64,000 nt of DNA, taken from Chitinophagaceae bacterium DXS (GTDB taxonomy: Bacteria; Bacteroidota; Bacteroidia; Chitinophagales; Chitinophagaceae). The number at the start of each line of letters is the position of its first letter. Within the stretch, counting starts at the first letter, position 1. The stretch lies in assembly GCA_030345135.1 (NCBI GenBank), contig CP128386.1, positions 4,694,548 through 4,758,547 on the forward strand, given 5' to 3'. The notes beneath the pieces were generated by a model. That model had not been told where the DNA came from, did not search any database, and was given only the letters and a program-made list of their open reading frames with translations. Positions 9,091 to 17,632 of this stretch are shown here, piece by piece. The position numbers were made by a program, and so were the translations under genes.

Positions 9091-11361
9091 TCAGCTGTTC
9101 GTTTTATCCAGCAATTTATGACTATATTGATATTCCAGTTCAAATGCTTCAAGAACGGTGAGATGAGAAATAATATATGCCAATGTGCTTTCCGCACCCT
9201 GGTTTCTGTTTATGCCGTTGGGCTGTAACCCGTCGCAGCAACCCTTTGTTTCAGGATCGTACAACGGAACCCGCAATGTGTTTTCTCCCAGGAACCAGAG
9301 ATAGCTGGTAAACATTTTTTGGATGTAAGATGTGTCATGAGTAAGCTGGTAAGCCTGGAAATAGACAAGCACCATCGCCATCACTTCAATAGCTTGTTGA
9401 TCAAATACCGGTAAACTTCCTCCGCGATAATGCCAGCCATCGTTACCGACCGGACTCAGATAGCCTTTACTTAACGTAAGTTCGTCAAGAAAATTCAGCG
9501 AAGTCAGCCCGATTGATTTTGTTTTTTCATCACCTGTTATTTCTGCCGCGTGCAACAATGCAAGTGGAAAAATACCGTTGTCATAAGTAAGTTTTTCTTC
9601 AAACCACTCCCAGTCGTCATCTGCATTACGTTCATATGCAGTAATAAGGGGAGCGCACAACTCATTCATCAGCGTTAACATCTCTTCATTGTCCGGATGC
9701 AGTTTTAAGAAATACGACAGACCTATGATGGCGTTAGCTGAACCTCTTAGATGCTTCAGCGATCTGCAATGAATGATAGATTTATAGAATAACTCTTCTG
9801 CAAACTCTTTATAAGAATTCTTTGGTGCATTATAAATAAGAAATCCCAAAGCCCAGATTGTTCTGCCGTAAGAATCTTCGGAACCAACTTCATCAAGATA
9901 TTCGCGGTTAAAGCTGAGGAAGTTATGGAAGTTACCGTCTTCTCTTAGCATATAATGTATATAGCTCAGGTAAACAGGCAACACACGCAGCGCTTCTGTG
10001 CTTTTGTACTGCTGATAAGCCATAAGAGCCATAATCAAGGCCCTGGCGTTATCATCCAGGCAATATCCTTCTTTAAGATTCGGAATTCCATACTTAGCGT
10101 GTTGAACTATTCCGGTGTCATCCGTCATTCGCAATGCATGTTCCATGCTGAATGCCGGCATCAGTTCAAGATTGATCAGTAATTCACTTTCTTCTTTAAG
10201 ATCGCTCCAATTATTGATCGCTTCTTCAAAAACCTGTAAAAATTCACCACCAATCTTGGGCCAGCGAAGGTTAAGTCCATAATTAAACGCCTTGTCCTTG
10301 ATACCCTGCATCTTATTCTCGTTTTCCAACAGATCTATAATAATATTTGCAAGGCCTTCAGTGTCCTTAAAGTTAAACAACACACCTTTGCCTTCTGCCA
10401 ACAATTCTTCTGCGTGCCAATAGGGCGTTGATACAACAGCGCAACCCGCACCTACTGCATAAGACAACGTACCGCTGGTTATCTGTGCTTCATTAAGGTA
10501 TGGCGTTATATAAACATCAGTTGCTGCCAGGTAACTGATCAGTTCATCTTCACCAACAAAATTGTTGATGAACATCAGGTGTTTATCAACCTTCAACTGC
10601 GTTGCAAGTAAACGGATACTGTTTCTGTAAGACTCTCCGGAACTTCTGAACACTGCGGGGTGTGTCTTCCCAAGTATAACATAAATAACATCAGGATGTT
10701 TTTTTACAATAGCGGGTAAAGCTCTGATCACTGTTTCCAGCCCTTTGTTCTTACTTAGCAAGCCAAAAGTGAGCAGGATCTTCTTATTGCGAAATGTGGG
10801 CAAATGCTGAAATGGATTCACAACAGGCAATTCAAAATCAGGCACGCCATGTTCAATAATACTGAGCTTATCAGACGGGATATCGTAGATCGTTGTAAGG
10901 AAGTCAACTGCACGTTTAGTCATTACCACAATTTTTGCAGCATGGGTTGCAATTTCCTTAACAATCACTTTCTGTATATAACTCGGGCTTTGCAGCACTG
11001 TATGCATAATGCACACAAGTGGCTTCTTAATGCGGTGGATCAGTGGCAAAATATAAATTCCGCTTTGCCCGCCAAAAATTCCAAATTCGTGTTCAAGCAG
11101 ACATATATCAGCATCGCTGTTATTAATAAACTGGGCAGCATTTATGTAATCCTGCTGTTCTTCCTGCCTGATAATATATTTCACTTCTTCGGGGTAATCA
11201 TAATCTTCCGCATCGTCGCCATCGTGCATCGCAACAACAAAAAAATCATTTAGATTATTGTTGTTATTTACGTTTGACCAAACTGCCTGTACAAGATTCT
11301 GATTAAAAGTCGCTAAGCCACATTTACGTGGGGGATGTGTAGAAATATAAGCTATCTTCAT
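9091..11361 (-). CDS. GT4 glycosyltransferase fused to an alpha/alpha-barrel domain
   Basis: A 756-aa two-domain protein. Residues 1 to about 390 form a GT4 GT-B domain: MKIAYISTHPPRKCGLATF, LTFGLLSKNKGLETVIRA and the donor-site segment EAQITSGTLSYAV followed by GCAVVSTPYWHAEEL. Residues about 400-750 are helical with Trp/Asp-rich loops (GYCLDDNARAL, GRTIWALGF, DDWEWFEEKLTYDNG, FDQQAIE, NQGAESTLAY), the pattern of an (alpha/alpha)6 toroid as in several glycosidases. One chain may therefore both build and trim or bind a glycan. No signal peptide. First gene of the leftward pair. The C-terminal activity is unproven. Confidence 0.8.
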   Translation of the reverse strand: MKIAYISTHPPRKCGLATFNQNLVQAVWSNVNNNNNLNDFFVVAMHDGDDAEDYDYPEEVKYIIRQEEQQDYINAAQFINNSDADICLLEHEFGIFGGQSGIYILPLIHRIKKPLVCIMHTVLQSPSYIQKVIVKEIATHAAKIVVMTKRAVDFLTTIYDIPSDKLSIIEHGVPDFELPVVNPFQHLPTFRNKKILLTFGLLSKNKGLETVIRALPAIVKKHPDVIYVILGKTHPAVFRSSGESYRNSIRLLATQLKVDKHLMFINNFVGEDELISYLAATDVYITPYLNEAQITSGTLSYAVGAGCAVVSTPYWHAEELLAEGKGVLFNFKDTEGLANIIIDLLENENKMQGIKDKAFNYGLNLRWPKIGGEFLQVFEEAINNWSDLKEESELLINLELMPAFSMEHALRMTDDTGIVQHAKYGIPNLKEGYCLDDNARALIMALMAYQQYKSTEALRVLPVYLSYIHYMLREDGNFHNFLSFNREYLDEVGSEDSYGRTIWALGFLIYNAPKNSYKEFAEELFYKSIIHCRSLKHLRGSANAIIGLSYFLKLHPDNEEMLTLMNELCAPLITAYERNADDDWEWFEEKLTYDNGIFPLALLHAAEITGDEKTKSIGLTSLNFLDELTLSKGYLSPVGNDGWHYRGGSLPVFDQQAIEVMAMVLVYFQAYQLTHDTSYIQKMFTSYLWFLGENTLRVPLYDPETKGCCDGLQPNGINRNQGAESTLAYIISHLTVLEAFELEYQYSHKLLDKTNS

Positions 11362-11452
11362 AATATAACCTTAACAGAGTAAATGTTTGATTAAACTCCA
11401 CTAATGCCATGCCATTTAGCAAGACAATATATCAGGAAGAAAGATGTTAATA

Positions 11453-11875
11453 TTAACGGCTGCTGGAATTGAGATACTTATCAATTATTTCGACAATGTT
11501 TTTGTAACTATTGGTCAAATGATCTGCTATTTGTTTTCTGTCAGCCCATACTATCTGTTCAATATCTTCCTCAGTTTGTGGAGTCAGGTTTTGATCGGTG
11601 ACAGTTTTCATGGCGTACCAGTGAGTTCTTTTTATAACATCTGCGTTAGTAAATTTATCGAAATATTCGTGATAAGTAATTCCAACTTCATTCAATAAAT
11701 CTAGTTGTTGCAACCCGGTTTCTTCGCGAACCTCTCTTAATGCACACGCTTCAATGCTTTCTCCTTCATCCAGCTTGCCTTTGGGTAAATCCCATTTTCC
11801 GCGTCTGAAGATCATTAGTAGTTCGTTTTTTTCATTTGTAACAAGTCCGCCTGCAGCAATAATGATTGGTTTCAT
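11453..11875 (-). CDS. Nudix hydrolase
   Basis: A 140-aa Nudix fold protein. The Nudix box is complete: G-KLDEG-E, seven residues, then REVREETGL (about residues 33-55), with the Mg-binding glutamates present. Upstream WDLPKG is typical. The family hydrolyses nucleoside diphosphates linked to another group; resemblance to the short ADP-ribose or diadenosine polyphosphate type is possible but the substrate is not readable. It starts at ATG 11875 behind a TACATTAG -7-like element (minus strand, 11904-11897). Confidence 0.88.
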   Translation of the reverse strand: MKPIIIAAGGLVTNEKNELLMIFRRGKWDLPKGKLDEGESIEACALREVREETGLQQLDLLNEVGITYHEYFDKFTNADVIKRTHWYAMKTVTDQNLTPQTEEDIEQIVWADRKQIADHLTNSYKNIVEIIDKYLNSSSR

Positions 11876-11904
11876 GAATTATAAATTTTGGACTGGCTAA
11901 TGTA

Positions 11905-12228
11905 GGAAATCAAGCTTAAAGCCTAAAGCTTAAAGCGTAAAACTATTTACTGACTGAAAATGAGATTGTACTCGCAAACAGCTTAAAGCCCAAAGCTCAT
12001 AGCTCAAAGCCCAAAGTTCAAAGCCTAAAGCTAAGGCCTAAAACTATTTGCTGACTAAAAATGAGATTGTGCTCGCAAACAGCCCAAAGCTCAAAGCTCA
12101 AAGCCCAGAACTATTTACTGACTAAAATGAGATTGTGCCCGCAAATATGTTTATTATAAAACAATTTATCAGGTGAGTTTTATTTGAGTCGTCAGTTTTA
12201 GGCTTTAGGCTTTAAGCTTTCCGCTTTC
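11905..12228. repeat. Heptamer minisatellite with embedded 42-bp blocks
   Basis: The spacer upstream of pyrE is made of TAAAGCC/CAAAGCT-type 7-bp words. A block beginning AACTATTT and running to CGCAAACAGC recurs at 11941, 12042 and 12109 with small changes; it is about 42 bp, six heptamers. The mirror form (TTTAGGC/TTAAGCT words) appears at 12200-12222. Confidence 0.8.
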
Positions 12229-12232
12229 TCCC

Positions 12233-12240
12233 TATCTTCG
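12233..12240 (+). promoter_or_regulatory. -7 promoter element of pyrE
   Basis: TATCTTCG, identical to the pyrB element, ends 19 nt before the pyrE ATG. Confidence 0.5.
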
Positions 12241-12259
12241 TGGCTCTTAAAAATCACCT

Positions 12260-12892
12260 ATGTCTTCAAACGCAAAAGCAGTAGCAGAGAAATTATTACA
12301 GGCTGCAGCCATTAGGCTAAGCCCCGCAGCGCCTTTTACCTGGGCAAGCGGCTGGAAAAGTCCGATTTATTGCGATAACAGAAAAGTTTTGTCATTTCCT
12401 TATATAAGAGATTTTGTGAAGAGCGAAATGTGTAACGTGATTTTTGAATCATTTCCTGATGCGGATATGCTCGCAGGTGTTGCTACCGCCGGTATTGCCT
12501 GGGGTGCAATGGCTGCTGACCAGTTAAAACTGCCATACATTTATGTACGCCCGAAACCTAAAGAGCATGGACTGGGTAACCAGATTGAAGGCTCCTACGA
12601 AAAGGGACAGAAAGTGGTGGTTGTTGAAGATTTGATCTCAACCGGTAAAAGCAGCCTCCAGGTTGTGGACGTTCTCAAAGCTGCAGGAGTTGAAGTAATA
12701 GGAATGATCTCAATATTTAATTATGGGTTTGCGGTTGCTGACAAGGCTTTTGAAACTGCAGCCGTGCCTTATAAATCTTTAACCAACTATCCCGCATTGA
12801 TAGAGCTGGCGCTGGAGAAAGGCATTGTAGGCAAGGATGATGAGCAGATTTTATTACAATGGAGAGAAGATCCGTCGAATTGGGGAAAGTAG
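12260..12892 (+). CDS. pyrE: Orotate phosphoribosyltransferase
   Basis: Converts orotate and PRPP to OMP in pyrimidine synthesis. The 210-aa protein has the PRPP motif VVVVEDLISTGKSSLQVVDVL (residues about 116-136), the YVRPKPKEHGLGNQIEG segment with the catalytic loop Lys/His, and FTWASGWKSPIYCDNR near the N-terminus, all typical of PyrE. It is separated from pyrRB by 7 kb, yet shares their promoter octamer. Downstream lies only repeat sequence. Confidence 0.95.
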   Translation: MSSNAKAVAEKLLQAAAIRLSPAAPFTWASGWKSPIYCDNRKVLSFPYIRDFVKSEMCNVIFESFPDADMLAGVATAGIAWGAMAADQLKLPYIYVRPKPKEHGLGNQIEGSYEKGQKVVVVEDLISTGKSSLQVVDVLKAAGVEVIGMISIFNYGFAVADKAFETAAVPYKSLTNYPALIELALEKGIVGKDDEQILLQWREDPSNWGK

Positions 12893-13078
12893 GGGATTGG
12901 AGATTTGAAATTTGAGATTTGAAATTCCGACGATAAATCAGCTTCACGAAGTTCGGTCCGTTTTTTAAGAAACAGGATTAAGACCAATAGATGTTCAATT
13001 AAAATTCAGAATTTCAATCAGGATCAATAATTTCAAATTTCAAATCTCAAATTTGAAATCTCAAATCTTAAAAAAGAC
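12893..13078. repeat. Heptamer repeats of the GATTTGA/AATTTGA family
   Basis: Words GATTTGA and AATTTGA run rightward at 12896-12925, and the complementary words TTTCAAA/TCTCAAA run at 13030-13073, so the two clusters form a long imperfect inverted repeat flanking about 100 bp of unique DNA. Confidence 0.75.
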
Positions 13079-13081
13079 CAA

Positions 13082-13501
13082 ATGAAAAAACTATTATTAA
13101 GTCTGCTCCTCGTGGCCGGCGGTTTTGCTGCGAAGGCTCAGGTAATGCAGAATAAGACGCAATGGGCAACGATAAGCGTTCCTCAGCTTAAATGTTGGGA
13201 ATGTAAAGATCGCCTGGATAAATATCTCCTGAGAGAAACCGGCGGCACTGGTGATGCAGGAATAATCAAGTGGAACGTTTATATGAATACGGGCACCATC
13301 CGTATTCAATATTATCCCGACAGGATAACGCTGGATTATCTGCGCACTTCAATTGCCAACGCGGGTTTTGATGCTGATACTGTAAAAGCTACAGAAGACA
13401 GCTATAAATTATTGCCTCCGATCTGTAAAAGAAAAGAAGAGGGCGGTGGTCCGGAAAAAGGGAAGCCATGTACGATTCCGCCGGAAGACAGAATTAAATA
13501 G
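13082..13501 (+). CDS. Exported heavy-metal-associated (HMA) domain protein
   Basis: A 139-aa protein with a clear signal peptide (about residues 1-19, ending KAQ) and one HMA-like ferredoxin fold: ISVPQLKCWECKDRLDKYL, with the metal-type CxxC pair at about residues 38-41, then a strand with TIRIQYYPD and the DYLRTSIANAGFDAD helix. The C-terminal 30 residues are Lys/Glu/Gly/Pro rich with two more cysteines. Likely a periplasmic metal-binding or chaperone-like protein; the metal and partner are unknown. Its coding region is bounded on both sides by minisatellites. Confidence 0.75.
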   Translation: MKKLLLSLLLVAGGFAAKAQVMQNKTQWATISVPQLKCWECKDRLDKYLLRETGGTGDAGIIKWNVYMNTGTIRIQYYPDRITLDYLRTSIANAGFDADTVKATEDSYKLLPPICKRKEEGGGPEKGKPCTIPPEDRIK

Positions 13502-13703
13502 TGAATGGTCAATAGTGAATAGTGAAAGGTGGAAATGGCTTTGTTTAATTGAAAATTGAAAGTTCCTGCCCGACTGACGTCGTTCAGGCGGGGACAATTG
13601 AAATGTGCGGATGAGTGAATATGCGAATGTGCAAATGGATTTAATTGAAAATTGAAAGTTGATAATTGAAAATTTCGGTAAAGAGCAATTCTGATAGTTA
13701 TAG
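13502..13703. repeat. Mixed heptamer/octamer repeats
   Basis: TTCACTA-type words (13502-13530), GAAAATT-type words (13540-13560, 13635-13675) and GTGCAAAT-type octamers (about 13600-13632) follow one another after the HMA gene. Confidence 0.7.
13565..13593. repeat. Small dispersed GC-rich palindrome
   Basis: CCTGCCCG and CAGGCGGG flank a GACTGACGTCGTT-like core. A second copy with a different core lies at 42728-42749. It interrupts an AT-rich heptamer tract, so it looks inserted. Confidence 0.6.
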
Positions 13704-13743
13704 CAGCCGCAGAATGGGTTAACTCCTCTGTGGCTGTTTTTTT
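13704..13743 (+). terminator. Intrinsic terminator
   Basis: CAGCCGCAGA (13704-13713) pairs with TCTGTGGCTG (13727-13736), followed by seven or more T. It lies 200 bp after the HMA gene, separated from it by repeats. Confidence 0.65.
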
Positions 13744-13770
13744 GCGATCCGATAGAAGTTAGTTGCTCCA

Positions 13771-14090
13771 ACCAATCAACCCGCCTGCATCTTTCACTAT
13801 TGACTATTGACTATTCACTTTTTTTATTGCAGAACCGATTCAATGCAAGATGCCGCAACCAATCAACCTGCCAGCATCCTTCACTATTGACTATTCACTA
13901 TTCACTTTTTTTATTGCAGAACCGATCCAGTGTAAGTCACCGCAACTGATCAGCCTGCCTGCATCCTTCACTATTGACTATTCACTTTTTTTATTGCAGA
14001 ACCGATCCAATGTAAGTTGCCACAATTAATCAACCTGCTTGCATCTTTCACTTTTGACCATTCACTATTGACTTTTTGATTATTCACCAT
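13771..14090. repeat. 80-87 bp tandem repeat containing heptamers
   Basis: About 3.5 imperfect copies of a unit with an AATCAACCTGCCTGCATC part, TTCACTA/TTGACTA words, a T run, and TTATTGCAGAACCGATCCA. The GAACCGAT core recurs at 13832, 13919 and 13999, spacings of 87 and 80 bp, that is, differing by exactly one heptamer. Confidence 0.85.
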
Positions 14091-14093
14091 TCA

Positions 14094-15272
14094 CTACTTT
14101 CCCCTCAGGCACAAATACTCCAGCAATAATGCCTTATTATACGCCGTGCAATAAAAATAGTAGTTGAGCATGCCGTTGTTCAAAAACATTCTTTTGAACG
14201 GGCGTTTCATTTGTGAGCCTGCCCGCGCCTGGTAAAATATGAACTTGTCATCCTGCCGGGTTATGTCATTTATGTTTTGTATGTCAAGGCTGTCGGTTTT
14301 TTCGCCGAGCCTGAGAAGTGATGTGTGCAGGATCACCTTATCCATGGGGATTTCGCAATATTCCAGTTCATCCTTGATCTGCTGAATTAATGTGTCTTTA
14401 TATGTGCTGAGCTGCGGAATGTTGAAAGCGCCGATCAGTCTCGCCAGGTGATATAAGATTACTGGTCTGCGTACGTAGTAAGGGGCTACATATGCACCAT
14501 CTGAAATATGTTCATTGTTTTTTAAGATCGATGCAATGAGCTCAATGGTTGCAGTATCATATTTCGTGAGCGGGATATTGTTGGCGTAAGTAAAGTATAA
14601 CACGTTTGCATGCACGCAAAGATCAAAATCGCTGTGCATATTTTTTCCAAGGTAAGTGTTGTAAGCAGCCACATCACTGTATTTCTTGTAGGTACTTTTG
14701 TTACTGCGAAGGTTGGTATTGGCAAATGAGTCTATGATGGCTTTTGCCAGGCGGTTGATGCTGTCGTTTTGCTGAAGCATGCTCATTAGAATTATCACTG
14801 TATCATCGGCGTCCTCCGCTGTAGAGATCAGTGATGTCATATTTTTAACCAACCAGGTATTGGGCATTATTTGCTTACCGGTGGGCCAGAAAAAATAAAT
14901 GGGCTTGCCATCTTTATTTTGAAAATAAGGGTAAGCCTTTTCTGCGTTTTGTAAAATGGTGGTTGCGATCTGTTGCTGAGTTGATGAAAGGTATTTGCTG
15001 ATAGTTTGCAGTGTAAAACAAGTTGTGCCGGTATAAAAAATGCCGTAGTCAGGTTTTGTGTTTGGCGGAAATCCCGCAAAATGCCTGTAAGTAGGGAAGG
15101 AGCCGGTATAAAAATCATTGCTTGTTTCAGTTGATTGCATGCCCTGTATCTCGCTAAGAAGCTGAGTAATGAGAACGGAATCATTTGTTCTTTTTTGCGA
15201 ATACACACAAGCATATAAAAGCAACATCGCTAAAACTGCAACAAAACGGGTTAAGTATTTCCTCTGTATCAT
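14094..15272 (-). CDS. Exported protein with class II terpene-cyclase-like motif
   Basis: A 392-aa protein with an N-terminal signal peptide (basic start, hydrophobic core about residues 9-22, probable cut after VYS; the Cys at 22 leaves a lipoprotein possible). The rest is predicted helical. At residues 154-158 it carries DADDT in the context STAEDADDTVIILM, the DxDD acid motif of class II terpene cyclases and related alpha/alpha toroids. DLCVHANVLYFTYA and YYVRRPVILYHLARLIG resemble toroid repeat helices. It ends a leftward operon 28 bp after a class I isoprenoid-synthase-like gene. A class II cyclase outside the cytosol would be unusual; it could be a non-catalytic relative. The family placement is by motif only. 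Confidence 0.55.
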   Translation of the reverse strand: MIQRKYLTRFVAVLAMLLLYACVYSQKRTNDSVLITQLLSEIQGMQSTETSNDFYTGSFPTYRHFAGFPPNTKPDYGIFYTGTTCFTLQTISKYLSSTQQQIATTILQNAEKAYPYFQNKDGKPIYFFWPTGKQIMPNTWLVKNMTSLISTAEDADDTVIILMSMLQQNDSINRLAKAIIDSFANTNLRSNKSTYKKYSDVAAYNTYLGKNMHSDFDLCVHANVLYFTYANNIPLTKYDTATIELIASILKNNEHISDGAYVAPYYVRRPVILYHLARLIGAFNIPQLSTYKDTLIQQIKDELEYCEIPMDKVILHTSLLRLGEKTDSLDIQNINDITRQDDKFIFYQARAGSQMKRPFKRMFLNNGMLNYYFYCTAYNKALLLEYLCLRGK

Positions 15273-15300
15273 TTGCTCGAATTCATTTATCGGGTTTATT

Positions 15301-16281
15301 CTATAAAGACATTAACTGCCTGAGCCATTTTAACTGTATGGAGAGCTTTTCTGCATCACATATCAGTTCACTTCTGCTGCAATTTTCCCATGTGAATGTT
15401 CCGCTTGTGTTAGCCTGCAATTTAGACAGGTTATTGAGTGATACCAGCGTCATCGCGAATAGAAACTGCGGGCGCCGCAAAAAGGCCTCTAAATTACGTT
15501 TCGGCAATGGTAACGCATTGGCGCGTAATATAAGTTCATCATACTCTGACAGAAAATATAGTTTCAATTGTGTTATGTCCGTATAACTTCTGGGTAACGT
15601 GTAAATTCCTTTTTGTATGTCCTTATAAATATCAAAAATATCATTGCAAAGTTGCAGTAGAGCGCCCGTTTTATAAACTACGTCCTGTATTGCTTCATTT
15701 CGCTCAACATTCATTCCTGCATAGTAGAACAACAGCGAATAACCGCCTTTGTTGCGGGTGAGTGTTTTGTTTTCTTCAACAGAGATTTTACTGCTTTCCT
15801 GCAAAGCCGAATCTATCTGTGACCTGAAAACCTCTTCTGAAATGTTGCGGAAGAATTGTTTGTCAGGAACCGAGGATAGTATTTCACGCCCGTAATGTGT
15901 AAATGCTTGCTGCATCAACGTATCAACGGACGTATTGAAAGGATCGGTAAACAAAGCATGAATTTTTTCTTCGCTTAACCGCTCAATATCAAAAAAGTCA
16001 TCGAAGAAAGGTGTGACAATTCCAAGAAGCGTCAACAGGCGTCTTTCTTTTTCAGAAAGCGCTCTACCGTGCAGCCGGGCAAAACCATTCCCTATCACAA
16101 CCGGGACATACAAAGCGTAGTACTTGAATATTTTATGGCAGAGGTAGGTGTCGAACTGTTCATGATATTCATTTTCCAGTTCCCTGAAGCCGGGCATAAT
16201 GGTCTCTTCAAGATAACGGTGCTGGGCTTGTCTTTCTTTTTTAAATGAGAGTATTTCAGGGAACAGTAGAAAAAGGTTCAT
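15301..16281 (-). CDS. Class I isoprenoid-synthase-fold protein, paralogue B
   Basis: A 326-aa all-helical protein with the two diphosphate-metal motifs of class I terpenoid enzymes: DDFFD (residues 94-98) and NDIFDIYKD (213-221), plus NKGGYSLLFYY between them, comparable to the Lys/Ser segment of trans-prenyl and squalene/phytoene-type synthases. No signal peptide. ATG 16281 is preferred over 16317 because it aligns the N-terminus with its upstream paralogue. Both share the ending W..R.EL..D.EK.....LK. It lies between the paralogue and the exported DxDD protein. The product (cyclised terpene, chain-elongated or head-to-head prenyl) is unknown. Confidence 0.75.
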   Translation of the reverse strand: MNLFLLFPEILSFKKERQAQHRYLEETIMPGFRELENEYHEQFDTYLCHKIFKYYALYVPVVIGNGFARLHGRALSEKERRLLTLLGIVTPFFDDFFDIERLSEEKIHALFTDPFNTSVDTLMQQAFTHYGREILSSVPDKQFFRNISEEVFRSQIDSALQESSKISVEENKTLTRNKGGYSLLFYYAGMNVERNEAIQDVVYKTGALLQLCNDIFDIYKDIQKGIYTLPRSYTDITQLKLYFLSEYDELILRANALPLPKRNLEAFLRRPQFLFAMTLVSLNNLSKLQANTSGTFTWENCSRSELICDAEKLSIQLKWLRQLMSL

Positions 16282-16338
16282 AAGTTTAATGTTTCCATTA
16301 CGCACTGGTGAATACACATAGTCTGCGGCTTCAGTAAA

Positions 16339-17331
16339 CTACAAAGTACTAAGTTTTTTTATAGCCTTCAGCAATTGCCACCTGGTCGGCCATTTTTCCA
16401 TATCGATCACAAGCTCTTTTCTTGTTGCTTCGCTCCATTTTACCGGCCGGCCATATTTTTGTTCAAGATCTCTGAACTGATGAAAAGCAACCAGCGCATA
16501 GCCGTGAACACAAGCAAAACGGTTTACCAAATGTTGCTTATTCTGTTTGGAAGCATTGCTTTCACGGATCAGCGTTACAAGCTTTCTCCATTCAGCAACA
16601 AAAAAATCCTCGCTTGCTACCAAAGATTCAAATCGTTGCAGATAGGTTTGAACGCCGGATCCGATGTCTTTAAAAATGTCGTATGTATCATTAACAAGCT
16701 GTCCGAGAAATCCTGATTGTGCAATAACCTCTTTCTCAATTTCGGTCCATTCCTCATCCAGCAGGTAAGAAAACATCAAAGAAGTCTGACCGTTTTTTTC
16801 TTTGGAGATCTGCAATATTTCTTCGGTGCTTATCGCTGGATTGAGCTGATCGAGGGATCTTGCCTGCCAGTATATCGCCGTTCGTAGCTGCTTTTCATAA
16901 ACAATATCCGGGCGATGTGTTTTGTATAGTGCTTCATTTAATGCAAGAATCAGTTTTGCTTTTGGTGATAAAGGCAGCGATTCAAGACGGTTGTCAAGCA
17001 GGTCAAACAACTGTGCGGGCATCCAGTTTTCTTCATCGATCAGATCGTCACATAAGCCCGACATAATGCTGACTGCAGTTAACCTGTATCTTTCCTCCTC
17101 GTTTAATTTTCTCTTTTCTTTTAAAAGAATAAAATTCTCTGCTCCAGCAAGAACTGTGAAACAGGGGTAGTAGACGGTTGTTTTCTTCCAGTCGGCTTTG
17201 CTGAAGGTATAGTTTAACTCGTCTGCTTTTTTCCGGAGAAACTGCTCAAAATGTTCTTTGATGAATTTCTTTTCTTTTTGTAAAGACCAATAATATCCGG
17301 TAAAATACTGTATGAGACGAGCATTATTCAT
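16339..17331 (-). CDS. Class I isoprenoid-synthase-fold protein, paralogue A
   Basis: A 330-aa paralogue of the next gene. It has DDLIDE (residues 95-100) and NDTYDIFKD (214-222), which align within one residue to the motifs of paralogue B, and KEKNGQTSLMFSYLL before the second motif. All metal-binding acids are kept, so both copies look active. The ATG at 17331 is preferred; a TTG 27 bp upstream is also open. First gene of a leftward three-gene operon. Two diverged active-looking copies side by side suggest two successive reactions or a heterodimer. Confidence 0.75.
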   Translation of the reverse strand: MNNARLIQYFTGYYWSLQKEKKFIKEHFEQFLRKKADELNYTFSKADWKKTTVYYPCFTVLAGAENFILLKEKRKLNEEERYRLTAVSIMSGLCDDLIDEENWMPAQLFDLLDNRLESLPLSPKAKLILALNEALYKTHRPDIVYEKQLRTAIYWQARSLDQLNPAISTEEILQISKEKNGQTSLMFSYLLDEEWTEIEKEVIAQSGFLGQLVNDTYDIFKDIGSGVQTYLQRFESLVASEDFFVAEWRKLVTLIRESNASKQNKQHLVNRFACVHGYALVAFHQFRDLEQKYGRPVKWSEATRKELVIDMEKWPTRWQLLKAIKKLSTL

Positions 17332-17580
17332 TGGCGTCAAATATAACGCATAGCCCAAAAACAGTGGTCACTATTTTTATTCAGGCGGATCAATCCGGAC
17401 AAAATTGCCGGATGTTTTATTGATCTAAAGGAATACAAAAGAAATGTGCAGGCTACTATTTTTGTGTTGAAATAAAACGGGCCGCCAGGCAGGAAAAATC
17501 CAGAATGGTCAGTAGTTTTCAATCGTTGTAGAGTGGGAGTAATATTTACTTTCACTTTTTTTTTGACGGATTTGGCAAAA

Positions 17581-17620
17581 TAAAAAGAGATGTTTCAAGC
17601 CGAAACATCTCTTTTTATTA
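17581..17620 (-). terminator. Terminator of the M42 peptidase gene
   Basis: A perfect 15-bp stem, AAAAAGAGATGTTTC with GAAACATCTCTTTTT, has a 5-nt loop and lies directly after the leftward peptidase gene. It is symmetrical and could act in both directions. It also separates that gene from the terpenoid-like operon. Confidence 0.85.
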
Positions 17621-17632
17621 GATCCTGCTGTG

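Noticed and set aside
15185-15586. 133-codon plus-strand frame
   Set aside because: It overlaps the start of one and the end of another leftward gene antisense; no recognisable content.
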